Positions 1 to 11,095 of a DNA stretch of 64,000 nucleotides are shown one piece after another; the stretch's first letter is position 1, and each line of letters opens with the position of its first letter. The notes beneath the pieces were generated by a model, which worked only from the letters and a program-made list of their open reading frames with translations, searched no databases and was not told the origin of the DNA. The stretch covers positions 86,108,702-86,172,701 of the forward strand of contig OW240916.1 of NCBI GenBank assembly GCA_933207985.1, in the 5' to 3' direction. The translations under genes and the position numbers were made by a program. The DNA is from Pelobates cultripes (Eukaryota; Chordata; Amphibia; Anura; Pelobatidae).

Positions 1-440
1 ATCCAGTATTTGATCGCAATGATGCATGACATAGATTTCTTCTGTAAGTTTTGGGGGTTTATTAATTAAATATCCAATTGTAGTGAACTGAAAAAAAAAA
101 TAAGATGTGAGAACCAACATACTCACTTTGAGAGGGGGCGTGTTTACACGTAGAATGATATTGATTAAATAGATATATAATTATCATAATATATATATAT
201 ATTTATATATAATATAAAAAAATTTAAAAAATTTAAAAAAATAAATAAAAAATATATATATGTGTAAATTCGTTCTAACTGTATTTTAACATAAATATAT
301 ATATATATTGATATAAAAATGTAGAACAAAATAATATATATATATCTATATACATAAGTATATACGTATATATCACTATATATATACCTATATAAAAAAT
401 ACCTATATAAAAATAATTTTAAAAAATATATACATATATA
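1..440. repeat. AT-rich relic related to the core of the 55963-58015 element
   Basis: The first 120 bases show nothing recognisable. From about 121 to 440 the sequence is almost entirely A and T with TATATA runs. Phrases such as CGTTCTAACTGTATTTT near 270 resemble, on the opposite strand, CAATACAGTTAGAATG near 57432 inside the large TTAA element. It is therefore probably a decayed fragment of that family. It ends abruptly at the TA where the Tc1 element at 441 begins. Open frames here are low-complexity and are not genes. Confidence 0.45.
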
Positions 441-1275
441 CAGCTGCAAGAAAAAGTATGTGAACCCTTTGGAATGATATGGATTTCTGCACAAATTGGT
501 CATAAAATGTGATCTGATCATCATCTAAGTCACAACAATAGACAATCACAGTCTGCTTAAACTAATAACACACAAAGAATGAAATGTTGCCATGTTTTTA
601 TTGAACACACCATGTAAACATTCACAGTGCAGGTGGAAAAAGTATGTGAACCCCTAGACTAATGACATCTCCAAGAGCTAATTGGAGTGAGATGTCAGCC
701 AACTGGAGTCCAATCAATGAGATGAGATTGGAGGTGTTGGTTACAGCTGCCCTGCCCTATAAAAAACACACACCAGTTCTGGGTTTGCTTTTCACAAGAA
801 GCATTGCCTGATGTGAATGATGCCTCGCACAAAAGAGCTCTCAGAAGACCTACGATTAAGAATTGTTGACTTGCATAAAGCTGGAAAGGGTTATAAAAGT
901 ATCTCCAAAAGCCTTGCTGTTCATCAGTCCACGGTAAGACAAATTGTCTATAAATGGAGAAAGTTCAGCACTGCTGCTACTCTCCATAGGAGTGGACGTC
1001 CTGTAAAGATGACTGCAAGAGCACACGCAGACTGCTCAGTGAGGTGAAGAAGAATCCTAGAGTGTCAGCTAAAGACTTACAAAAGTCACTGGAAAATGCT
1101 AACATCCCTGTTAGCGAATCTACAATACGTAAAACACTAAACAAGAATGGATTTCATGGGAGGATACCACAGAGGAAGCCACTGCTGTCCAAACAAAACA
1201 TTGCTGCACGTTTACAGTTTGCACAAGAGCACCTGGATGTTCCACAGCAGTACTGGCAAAATATTCTGTGGACAG
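441..1275 (+). mobile_element. Tc1-like transposon, 3'-truncated copy
   Basis: The copy starts after TA (439-440) with CAGCTGCAAGAAAAAGTATG. Its inverted repeat of about 210 bases carries the AAAAAGTATGTGAACCC motif twice, near 453 and 638. This is the same family as the complete element at 42318-43898, in the opposite orientation. A transposase reading begins near 820. Similarity stops near 1275 inside the catalytic domain, so the 3' half and right inverted repeat are missing. It cannot transpose. Confidence 0.85.
820..1275 (+). pseudogene. Tc1-like transposase, N-terminal fragment
   Basis: The reading starts [20 protein letters not shown] and continues through a helix-turn-helix region ([11 protein letters not shown] then [10 protein letters not shown]), the paired-like DNA-binding domain of Tc1 transposases. 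A small deletion near 1035 shifts the frame. The second half resumes at about 1044 with [17 protein letters not shown] and STIRKTLNKNGFHGR, the second DNA-binding subdomain. It ends at YWQNILWT, just where the first catalytic Asp would follow. All catalytic residues are therefore absent. It has no host role that I can infer. Confidence 0.85.
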
Positions 1276-1334
1276 TGGGGGGGTGTTCCCAAACTTTTTT
1301 CTGCAGGACTTGACCCCTGGTACAAACCTTAAAC

Positions 1335-4198
1335 AAAATATCCAACTCAAGATACATACAGGGTTATTCACAAACTTTTATTTTTTAGCTAATGAAATCT
1401 GAATGGCAAAGTGCTGCCTTTAACCGGTGGTCTGGAAAGATTGTCTAATTAAGTAGTATTCAGAGCTTGACTATTTTAGCATGAAATTTACTATATGGAT
1501 TAAATTTGCTATATTTCATACATAAAACTGTTGAGGTTTTCTTAAAATATACCCAGATCAATTCTTGACATTTACATGTTTAAAGCATAACCCATAATGG
1601 TATAGTAATAGTTAATCTTCACTAATAATAAATAAAAATCTGTCTGTCTCTCTGTCTCTCTCTCTCTCCATTCTACATTTAAACTACCATAACACACATT
1701 TCCTTTCTGCCCAGTTACAAGACATCTCTTCCTACTGTACACAACTATAATTACACCATCCAACGTAACAGCACATGCAAGAGGTCTGTTTCAGCTTCCA
1801 GTATCACTGGTCCATTTCCCATCTCCCAGGCAGAGAAAGGGTTACCTGTCACATACTATAGAACAGACAGAGAGCAGCACGGTTACTAAGTTACTCACTC
1901 TATTTGCTCTCCCCCATTGGCTGATACCAGCAGCTGCCTGCAATGGATGCTGATAGGAGCTCTGTTCCCTCTGTCCTATCCTGTACACACCTTCAGGGGG
2001 TACAGGGGGTTTGTAAAAGGGGAGGGGGCAGTAGTTTGTAAAGGGAGGGTGGATTGTAAAAGGGTTGTCAGGGGTCTTTGTAAAGGGAGGGGGGTTATAA
2101 AAGAAAGAGAGTTTAACAGGGGGGCAGGTGGGTCTGTTATAGGTCGAGGAAAGGAGTTTGTAAAGGGGAGGGCAGGGTTTTTTGTAAAGGGGGGCAGTTT
2201 TTTTTAGAAGGGGTGGCAAGGGTTTTTTAGAAGGAAGGGTGTGGCAGGAGTTTGTAGAAGGGGGACAGGGGTTTGTAAAAAGGGAAGGGGGGATTGTGAA
2301 AAAGTTGGCGGGAGGTTTGTAAAGTGAGGGGGGTTGTAAAAGAGGGAAAGTTTAAAAGGGTGCAGAAGGGTCTATTATAGGGGGGCAGGGGGTTTGTAAA
2401 ACGGGCAGGGTTTTTTAAAGGGGAAGGGGAGTTTTAAAAAAATATCCAACTCAAGATACATACAGGGTTATTCACGAAACTTTTAATTTTTAGCTAATGA
2501 AATCTGAATGGCAAAGTGCTGCCTTTAACCGGTGGTCTGGAAAGATTGTCTAATTCAGTAGTATTCAGAGCTTGACTATTTTAGCATGAAAATTTACAAT
2601 ATGGATTAAATTTGCTATATTTCATAAATAACACTATTGAGATTTTCTTAAAACATAGCCAGATCAATTCTTGACATTTACATGTTTAAAGCATAACCCA
2701 TAATGGCACAGTAATAGTTAATCTTCACAAATAATAAATAAAAATCTGTCCGTCTGTCTGTCTGTCTCTCTCTGTCTCCATTCTACATTTAAACTACCAT
2801 AACACCTGTTTCCTTTCTGCCTAGTTACAAGACATCTCTCCCTACTGTACACAACTATAATGACACCATCCAATGTAACAGCACATGCCAGAGGTCTGTT
2901 TCAGCTTCCAGTATCACTGGTCCATTTCCCATCTCCCAGGCAGAGAAAGGGTTACCTGTCACTATAGAACAGACAGAGAGCAGCACGGTTACTAAGTTAC
3001 TCTCTCTATTTGCTCTCCCTCATTGGCTGATACCAGCTGCCTGCAATGGATGCTGATAGGAGCTCTGTTCCCTCTGTCCTATCCTGTACACACCTTCAGG
3101 GGGTACAGGGGGTTTGTAAAAGGGGAGGGGGCAGTAGTTTGTAAAGGGAGGGTGGATTCTAAAAGGGTTGGCAGGGGTCTTTGTAAAGGGAGGGGGTTAT
3201 AAAAGAGAGAGAGAGTTTAACAGGGGGGCAGATGGGTCTGTTATAGGGGAGGAAAGGAGTTTGTAAAGGGGAGGGCAGGGGTTTTTGTAAAAGGGGGCAG
3301 TTTTTTTTTTTTTTAGAAGGGGTGGCAAGGGTTTTGTAGAAGGAAGGGCATGGCAGGAGTTTGTAGAAGGGGACAGGGGTTTGTAAAAAGAGAAGGGGGG
3401 ATTGTGAAAAGGTTGGCAGGAGGTTTGTAAAGTGAGGGGGTTGTAAAAGGGAAAGTTTAAAGGGTGCAGAAGGGTCTACTATAGGGGGCAGGGGGTTTGT
3501 AAAACGGGCAGGGGTTTGTAAAGGGGAAGGGGTGTTTGAAAAAAATATCCAACTCAAGATACATACAGGGTTATTCACGAAACTTTTAATTTTTAGCTAA
3601 TGAAATCTGAATGGCAAAGTGCTGCCTTTAACAGGTGGTCTGGAAAGATTGTCTTATTCAGTAGTATTCAGAGCTTGACTATTTTAGCATGAAATTTACA
3701 ATATGGATTAAATTTGCTACATTTCATAAATAACACTATTGAGGTTTTCTTAAAACATACCCAGATCAATTCTTGACATTTACATGTTTAAAGCATAACC
3801 GATAATGGTATAGTAATAGTTAATCTTCACTAATAATGAATAAAAATCTGTCTGTCTGTCTCTCTCTCTCTCCATTCTACATTTAAACTACCATAACACA
3901 CATTTTTCTTTCTGCCCAGTTACAAGACATCTCTTCCTACTGTACACAACTATAATGACACCATCCAATGTAACAGCACATGCCAGAGGTCTGTTTCAGC
4001 TTCCAGTATCACTGGTCAATTTCCCATCTCCCAGGCAGAGAAAGGGTTACCTGTCACATACTATAGAACAGACAGAGAGCAGCACGGTTACTAAGTTACT
4101 CTCTCTATTTGCTCTCCCCCATTGGCTGATACCAGCTGCCTGCAATGGATGCTGATAGGAGCTCTGTTCCTTCTGTCCTATCCTGTACACACCTTCAG
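1335..4198. repeat. three tandem copies of a 1.1-kb unit
   Basis: The phrase AATATCCAACTCAAGATACA recurs near 1337, 2441 and 3544, a period of 1103-1104 bases. Units are roughly 1335-2438, 2439-3541 and a partial 3542-4198. Each carries, in order, a GCTAATGAAATCTGAATGGC block, a (TCTG)n/(TC)n tract, a block containing ATTGGCTGATACCAGC (an inverted CCAAT sequence), and a G-rich minisatellite of degenerate GTTTGTAAAGGGGAGG units of about 25-35 bases. The third copy lacks the G-rich part and runs into unique sequence after CACCTTCAGGGAGGG. Long proline-rich minus-strand frames here come from the G-rich tract and are not genes. I do not recognise a transposon family. Confidence 0.85.
1998..2437. 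repeat. G-rich minisatellite inside unit 1 of the 1.1-kb array
   Basis: The tract consists of degenerate repeats of GGGTTTGTAAAAGGGG type, rich in G runs on the + strand. The equivalent tract in unit 2 is about 3100-3540. The closely spaced G runs could form quadruplexes, which is inference only. Confidence 0.7.
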
Positions 4199-6087
4199 GG
4201 AGGGATTCAGTGGAATTCTGTATGGCAACAGAATGTAAGGGATCAGGGGGAGGCTTAGATGTTTGGGGGTACAGGGTGGCTGGGATGGAAAACACCGAGC
4301 AGGTAGCCAGACAGTGAAAAAGTAGCCCTATGCATTCCTCATGTAGCACAGTGTGCATGTAGACCAAGGAACTGGGTGCAGGATAAGAGAATTAGCCACA
4401 GAAGCAGATTTGCACTGCAGGATTTTCTCTCTTCATCCATCTCCCACCTAGATCTGTGTCTGCAAACAAATCCTTCCCAACGAATTCCTAAATTCTGAAC
4501 CTTCTTGCAAATAAATGAGGTAAGCCTTCACCTATTCTATTACATGCTGCTGAATGTGTTGGTCGAATTCCAGTGCATTGCATAACCTTTTATTCTTAGA
4601 TAGGAGAGAAATAATCTCCCAGGTCATTTATTCTTAATAAATAAAAAAATATGCAAAATGTTTTTATTGACTGTGAAATATTCTGACAGCTGATCTCTTA
4701 CTATTATTCAGAAGCATTATATTGCATAGCAGACCTATGAATTCTTTTACATGCTGTGTTTTTATCATTTTATGCAAGAAAGTGTAAGTGTGTTAAACCA
4801 GTGAATTGCAGGGCTTGATATATGGTTTCAAAACAATGCAGGCTTCACTATAAAATGGTTACAATTTGATAATTGTATTAGCTTGCAAAATGACAACTGA
4901 ATATACTGACACACACACACACCGTTTTACTGTATTTCATATATTCATATATAGTCATATTAATGTTGATATTACTGTATGACCTTCTACCTGGAGCTAA
5001 AATGCAGACACATTTTGCAATTTATTGCCCATAGGACCTGACAAAGCATCACTTTGTGATACAGGATTAAAAAGCATATTTAAACCACAACACTTACCCC
5101 TGATATTAACTAGAAATAAAAACTAGACCACTTACACTCACAGTCACACACACACTGTTAGCTTTGAATCAGTCGCCAAGATCTGACTTTGTTCAGCTGG
5201 TTGTGATGATTCATGCAGTAACATATCTGTGACCTATTTATTCGAAATCAGGTGACGCAGGGAGACGTTCTATACATAGAAAGCTTGGGATACAAAAAAA
5301 CCTGACATTCTGCAATGAATCCGAACGAATCTAACGAGCCTTGGTGATGGCCTGCTGTTAAAATGTGAATTATTATATTAAAGGCCTTCTATATATGGTG
5401 TGTTGCTGTGTTGTTTACAAGTTTGGATATACAATATGCTCTGCAGTATTCTAAAGCCTAGTTCAGTGTGAATGTAATCTGCAAAACACAATAAGCACTG
5501 CAGGTCTTTATTGAACCGCCTATACAGTAAAAATGTAACTCAGGGCCAATAATAATTCAATACAAGCTATAAAATGACTAGAGTTTTTTTTTTTTTTTTT
5601 TAATGAATGATTATGCAGCCCTAGGCACAGCTATCAATGGCATTATAGGCCTCTAGTGACAGGAGTTAGTGAAGAGGAGACTTGGATGCAGGCTGTTTAT
5701 GCCATAGGTGTGGTTAAATAAACTTTGAAATGGCTTTGTCACCTTGAGTGTTTTTTTTAAAGGATAAGCTCTTCAATGAGAATAGCTATTGTTGGAAATT
5801 AACAAACGCATGTGTACATTTTCTCAACATATTACCTCAGAATGTTGCTATTTGTTGGTAAATTTATATTTATCAGTTTGCTTATATTAGTGGTTGAGCT
5901 TTAAAGTGAACCTCCCACATTCACAAAATAAGGAAGGTACCGGTATGTATGATGGTTGAACTTTTTAAGTGCTTGCGTGGTGTATGCATTCATTAGTGAC
6001 CCATAGTTCTGAATGTGTTGTTGCAAATTCTGAAACCAGGTGGAGGATTGTTTGAAGTTGACCATCAAGTACGTGTCGGAAGTTTAG
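4199..6087. other. unassigned intergenic sequence
   Basis: I see no gene here. There is a short CA run near 4911 and a T run at about 5584-5600. A donor-like ATGAG|GTAAGC lies near 4515, preceded by about 300 bases of sequence that is not obviously repetitive and lies downstream of CCAAT-containing repeats. It could be a non-coding exon, but nothing in the sequence proves it. Confidence 0.4.
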
Positions 6088-6445
6088 TTAAAGGACCACT
6101 CTAGGCACCCAGACCACTTCAGCTTAATGAGGTGGTCTGGGTGCCTGGTCCATCTAGAGAAACTGCTATGTTTATGTTAGGGTTAATCCAGTTTCTAGTG
6201 GCTGTCTCATTGACAGCCGCTAGAGGGCTTCCGCGTTTCTCACTGTGAAAATCAAGGAGGAAGAGGAGGAGAAGAAGGAGGAGAGGAGAAGGAGAGCTCC
6301 TTCCCGGCTGGAGAAAGAGGTAAGTTTAACCAATTCCTCTCCATCCAGCCCGGCCGGAGGGGGACCCTGAGGGTGGGGACACCCTCAGGGCACTGTAGTG
6401 CCAGGAAAACGAGTATGTTGTCCTGGCACTATAGTGGTCCTTTAA
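6088..6445 (+). mobile_element. T2-type MITE, forward copy of a head-to-head pair
   Basis: The copy begins TTAAAGGACCACTCTAGGCA and ends CACTATAGTGGTCCTTTAA. These termini and the TTAA site match the T2/Kolobok-type MITEs known from Xenopus. Inside are hairpins and a splice-donor-like AGAG|GTAAGT at 6317-6325. Compared with the 502-base copy at 17584 it is internally shortened. It shares its terminal TTAA (6442-6445) with the next copy. There is no coding capacity. Confidence 0.85.
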
Positions 6446-6945
6446 AGGACCACTATAGTGCCAGGAAAACATACTCGTTTTCCTGGCACTATAGTGCCCT
6501 GAGGGTGCCCCCACCCTCAGGGACCCCCTCCCGCCCGGCTCTGGAAGGGAGAAAGGGGGTAAACTTACCTTTTTCCAGCGCTGGGCGTGGAGCTCTCTGC
6601 TTCCTCTCCTCCTCCGCCGATCCTCCCCGTCGGCTGAATGCGCCCGCACGGCAAGAGCTGCACGTGCATTCAGCCGGTCGCATAGGAAAGCATTTACAAT
6701 GCTTTCCTATGGACGCTGGCGTGCTCTCACTGTGATTTTCACAGTGAGAAGCACGCAAGCGCCTCTAGTGGCTGTCAATGAGACAGCCACTAGAGGATTA
6801 GGGGGAAGGCTTAACCCATTCATAATTATAGCAGTTTCTCTGAAACTGCTATAATTATGAAAAAATGGGTTAACCCTAGAAGGACCTGGCACCCAGACCA
6901 CTTCATTAAGCTGAAGTGGTCTGGGTGCCTAGAGTGGTCCTTTAA
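6442..6945 (-). mobile_element. T2-type MITE, reverse copy of the head-to-head pair
   Basis: This copy begins TTAAAGGACCACTATAGTGC and ends CTAGAGTGGTCCTTTAA. It is the inverse orientation of the neighbour, so 6088-6945 is one large imperfect palindrome. At about 504 bases it matches the full-length copy at 17584-18085. It contains eight successive hairpins. Confidence 0.9.
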
Positions 6946-7205
6946 ACATTTGCAACACATTGCAATGTAACTTGCATGCAATCACTTTGTGTAGCTTATT
7001 GTGCATGCATTGAATTACTGCATCTCTATGAGGAACATTCAGTCTCCATGCAGCACGGACCAAGGAAGCTCCTCTAGTGGCCGTCTGAGTTACTGCCACT
7101 AGAAGTGTTCCTAGGCAGTAATGTAAACATTGCTTTTTCTCTGAAAAGGTAGTGTTTAAATTAAAAAGCCTGCAGGGGCAGGCAGTAGACTCCAGAACAA
7201 CTAAA
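6946..7205. other. spacer with weak T2-like similarity
   Basis: The phrases CTCTATGAGGAACATTCAGT and CCTAGGCAGTAATGTAAACA resemble internal parts of the T2 copies at 8795 and 18480. Clear ends are missing, so this is probably an old fragment. Confidence 0.4.
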
Positions 7206-7285
7206 TTAACCCCTTAAGGACACTTGACATGTGTGACATGTCATGATTCCCTTTTTTTCCTGAAGTTTGGTCCTTAAGGAGTTAA
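7206..7285. mobile_element. 80-bp TTAA MITE (CCCCTTAAGG family)
   Basis: The element runs from TTAACCCCTTAAGGACAC to GGTCCTTAAGGAGTTAA, giving inverted ends that match those of the 2-kb element at 55963-58015. It is an extreme internal deletion product. Its right TTAA (7282-7285) is also the left TTAA of the next MITE. Confidence 0.75.
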
Positions 7286-7812
7286 AGGGACACTATAGTC
7301 ACCAAAACAACTTTAGCTTAATGAAGCAGTTTAGGTGTACTGATCATGCCTCTGAAGTCTCACTTTTCAAATCTAGTCTATTTAGGAGTTAAATCACTTT
7401 TGTTTCTGTTTATGCAGCCCTAACCACACCTCCTCTGGCTGTGATTTACACAGTCTGCAAGAAAAAAGGTTTCACTTTTAATCAGTAACTTACTTTAAAT
7501 TTTTGTATCTCCTGCTCTCTAAATTGACCTTTAATCACATACAGGGTCTAGCAAGCTTTTAACAGAGCAGGAGATAAGAACTTCTACTTTAAACAAAATT
7601 TGCAATAAAGGAAGTATAAATATTAGATGACTCTTTACAGGTAGTGTTAGGAAGGCTGTGCAAGTCATATGCAGGGAGGTGTGACTTGGGCTGCATAAAC
7701 AAAGTGATTTAAGTCCGAAATAGCAGATAATTGAGTGGTGAGATTGCAGGAGCATGATCTATAAACTAGAACTGCTTTAGTAAGCTGTTTTGTGACTATA
7801 GTGTCCCTTTAA
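7282..7812. mobile_element. T2-type MITE
   Basis: The copy begins TTAAAGGGACACTATAGTCA and ends GACTATAGTGTCCCTTTAA, with TTAA at both ends. The interior contains AGGAGTTAAATCAC and ATGCAGCCCTAACCACACC, shared with the copy at 39624-40145. It is non-coding. Confidence 0.88.
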
Positions 7813-7911
7813 TATTTTTGGATTAGCTTTCAAATAATTTTATATTTTTGAATAAAGTTTTAAAATGATTTAAGATTTTGACATTTTCAGATATGTTTGG
7901 GTATATTGATC

Positions 7912-7915
<4 letters not shown>

Positions 7916-7949
<34 letters not shown>
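7916..7949. repeat. (AT)n microsatellite
   Basis: A run of alternating A and T is followed by TTTA repeats up to about 7970. Confidence 0.9.
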
Positions 7950-7951
<2 letters not shown>

Positions 7952-8161
7952 ATTTATTTATTTATTTATATATATTTTAAAAAGATCAGTATCAAAGTTA
8001 ATCAGAATATATTTAATCATTTGAAAAGCTTTTCCAAAGATATTAACTAAAGGCACTCGCAACAAATTCTATGTTCTTGTGCCAAAATGTAATTGCATGT
8101 ATTGCAAAATGTTTTTTTTTTCTGGCTTGTTATATTTTGGAAAACTTTAATACACCTATAC

Positions 8162-8297
8162 CAGGGGTAGACAACATTTGGCACTCCAGATCCTGTGGAC
8201 TACATCCCCCATAATGCTCTTACAGCCATAATGCTGGCAAAGCATCGTGGGAGGTGTAGCCCAAAACATCTACAGCGCCGAAGGTTGCCTATCCCTG
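8162..8297. mobile_element. 136-bp palindromic hAT MITE with perfect 8-bp duplication
   Basis: The ends are CAGGGGTAGACAAC and GTTGCCTATCCCTG, with arms containing GTGGACTACATCCCCCATAA and the matching GGGAGGTGTAGCCC. The 8-bp sequence ACCTATAC flanks both sides (8154-8161 and 8298-8305). CAG...CTG termini with an 8-bp duplication are diagnostic of the hAT superfamily. A related copy lies at 39111-39218. Confidence 0.92.
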
Positions 8298-8794
8298 ACC
8301 TATACATTAAAAAAAAAAAAAAGGTTCTGCAGGTTTTTGTACAATCTTTCAGTGCTCTGGCAGTTGTATCGCAAATGAATTGGAATTTATGTGTGACAGT
8401 GAACTGACAAGGTAATTGAAAACGTTAGGGAAAAATAGACGTCAGGCAAATTCTTGAATATGGCAGTTCCACAATTTTGAGCTACTTTTTCAATTGCCTT
8501 GACAATTCATAGCAGTTCCATATTAAGCAAACCATATATGGTTTATTACCCAAACAGTGAACAGTCATGTACGAAAATCCAAACTGCAAAAGTCAGGCAA
8601 ACATAGCCAAGCTGTAATTGGCGCAGAGTTGGAACATTTTTCCAAATTATATATTTTGGCCTGAATTGTGAAATTTGTATTCAGTTAAATTCACTGTTCA
8701 GTGAATAAATAGCTTTGGCCTTTAGAGGCAGTATTTTAACATTTTGGTGTCACTGTTAATTTGTGCAGTGTTTCATTTACAAGTAGTGAAAACA

Positions 8795-9395
8795 TTAAAG
8801 CAACACTATAGGGTCAGGAATACAAACATGTATTCCTGACCCTATAGTGTTCAAACCCCCATCTAGCCCCCCTGGGCTCCTCATGTCTCCCTAAATATAG
8901 CAAAATCTTACTTGTATTCAAGCCTGAAGCTGTAGCTTTGCATGCTGTTTGCCTCAGAATAGCAAGCTGCCTGCTGACATCATCAGAAGTGGTGGCCTGA
9001 TCCAGTCACAGTGCTTCTCCATAGGATTGGCTGAGACTGACAAGGAGGCAGATCAGGGCAGAGCCAGCACAATTCAAACACAGCCCTGGCCAATCAGCAT
9101 CTCCTCATAGAGATGAATTGAATCAATGAATCTCTATGAGGAAAGTTCAGTGTCTGCATGCAGAGGGTGGAGACACTGAATGTTTGGATGCATTTTAAGC
9201 AGCCATGACCCAGGAAGGATCTCTAACAGCCATCTAAGGAGTGGCCAGTGAAGTTATCACTAGGCTGTAATGTAAACACTGCATTTTCTCTGAAAAGACA
9301 GTGTTTACAGCAAAAAGTCTGAAGCTTATGATTCTACTCACCAGAACAAATTCAATAAGCTGTAGTTGTTCTGGTGACTATAGTGTTACCTTTAA
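8795..9395. mobile_element. T2-type MITE, about 600 bp
   Basis: The copy begins TTAAAGCAACACTATAGGGT and ends GACTATAGTGTTACCTTTAA. Its interior is shared in inverse orientation with 21857-22453, for example CTCTATGAGGAAAGTTCAGT and CAGCCATGACCCAGGAAGG. It is non-coding. Confidence 0.85.
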
Positions 9396-10186
9396 TTGCT
9401 AATCTTCAGATATTATCAGAAGAGAAAGAGTTAATGTCTGCAGTGTTAATGCTGTTTGTTGTGAGCCAGCAGAGAGTAGAAGTGTATGTGGCCAGCATTG
9501 CATCAGAAGGCAGGAGAATTAAAATACATAGGCATATTAGGAGCTGTTTATTGTTCTAGAATGGAATACATTTGAGGAGCATTGAATAAAAACAGCAGAA
9601 TCACAGAATCTGCTGTGCTTTGTTGGGTGGATTGTGGTTATTATCATTAACGGAAGCACAGATATTAGTAGGATTAATAAAATAGATGAGCATGTCATAT
9701 CTTTGGGTACAGAATAAATGCAGTTTGTATTGGAGTAGGAAGGAAGCACGGGACTTTTGCTGGAGATAGCAATTAGAAATAGTAGGGGAGAATACACAAT
9801 CAATAGAGCAAAGATAGACGTGTTGCCATGGCTTTCATGGGTATTAGCCAATAAGGATAGAGTTATGGATCTCAATCAGTTACACTCTAGTTGACTTCAG
9901 GGCAGTATGTAGAAATATATTTTGTTATTACAAAGAAACACATCCTATCCTATGTTACTACTGTTGCCATGTGTTCGTTATCATTCTTATTTTATGGTTC
10001 TCATTAGATAGCCGAATAAATTTAACCTCCTAGTGACACTGCCAACATTTGTTTGTTTGGCATTTAAGGACCAAACATTTGGTATTTTTCCTCTGTTAAT
10101 TGAAATGTAATTAATTTCCCTCTTTGTCATTTAGTGCAAACACACATTTTAGTTCAGGGTCGTTTGGGATTTCTTTTTATTATTTA
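9396..10186. other. unassigned intergenic sequence
   Basis: I see no gene and no recognisable repeat. The open frames here are short and have no similarity I recognise. Confidence 0.4.
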
Positions 10187-10265
10187 CACTGATCAGTCAC
10201 AACATTAAAACCAACTGCCTAATATCATGTTGGTCCCCTCGTGCTGCCCGAACAGCTCTAATGTG

Positions 10266-10565
10266 TCAAGGCATGGAATTATAGGGTCCAAGGTTTCCCA
10301 GCAAAACATTGCCCATAGCATAACACTGCCTCAGACAGCCTGCCCTTTTCTCATATTGCATCCTGCTGCAGTCTCCTCCCCAGGTAAATGATGCACACAC
10401 ACTCGGCCATTTATCTAAAAGAAAATGTGATTCATCAGACCAGGCAACCTTCTTCCATTGCTTCATTGTCCTGTTCTGATGCTCACATCCCCATTGAATT
10501 GCTACGAATGTTAGCATAGATTTGTGGAAAAATAGCCAAATGTTGATAGCCATTATGGAAGACAC
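10266..10565 (-). pseudogene. Tc1-like transposase fragment
   Basis: The minus-strand frame contains EHQNRTMKQWKKVAWSDESH, in which WSDES carries the first catalytic Asp of the Tc1/mariner DDE triad. It then continues MGNVLLGNLGP, matching the region after it in this family. The second Asp and final Glu are absent because of the internal deletion. The N-terminal end of this frame comes from neighbouring sequence, not from transposase. It is non-functional. Confidence 0.75.
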
Positions 10566-10638
10566 TTTCGGAGATGTAGATGGTCATTATGACCAGTCTG
10601 TGGCTATGACACCTTTCTATCATGGCCAGCATTAAGCA

Positions 10639-11095
10639 TTAAAGGGAAACTATAGTGCCAGGAAAACAAAGTTGTAGCTCCCTGTAGTGCCTTCCCCCTC
10701 CTCTGTGGTGCAAAAGGAGTTAAAAAAACCCTTTTGTCACTTACCTTATTCCTGCGCTGATGTCCCTTGGCACTGGCTCGGGGTCTGCCTTCGCTTCTGC
10801 GCGGCAATAGCCATGCTCGCATTAGAGAAGCCCCATATGAAAGCATTACACAATGCTTTCCTATAGGGTTTTGGATGACGCTGGATGTCCTCATGCATAG
10901 CGTAAGGATGTCCAGCGTCAGTTAAGCGACCAAAATTATGGTAGATAGGCACTAGAGGTGGAGTTAACCCATAAAGGTAATTATTGCAGTAAATAAAAAC
11001 TTAAATAATTACATTTCAGGTTTAAGGGACCTGGAAATGCACAAAGACCACTTCAATGATCTGAAGTGGTCTGGGTGCCTATAGTATCCCTTTAA
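10639..11095 (-). mobile_element. T2-type MITE nested in the Tc1 element
   Basis: The copy begins TTAAAGGGAAACTATAGTGC and ends GCCTATAGTATCCCTTTAA. It interrupts the Tc1 sequence at GGCCAGCATTAA / GTTTTTTCAGC. A 7-base duplication (AGCATTA) precedes the left end, placing the target TTAA at 10632-10635. It contains CACTTACCTTA near 10738, the reverse of the donor-like sequence found in other copies. Confidence 0.85.

Noticed and set aside
165..524. 119-codon Tyr/Ile-rich minus-strand frame
   Set aside because: It spans an AT-rich relic and the Tc1 inverted repeat. Low complexity.
3159..3578. Proline-rich minus-strand frame of 139 codons
   Set aside because: It arises from the G-rich minisatellite of the 1.1-kb unit and is not conserved between units.
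4200..4515. First exon of a gene with donor ATGAG|GTAAGC
   Set aside because: A single donor match is expected by chance and no coding or conserved signal supports it. It is kept only as a hypothesis for the ABHD8 5' end.
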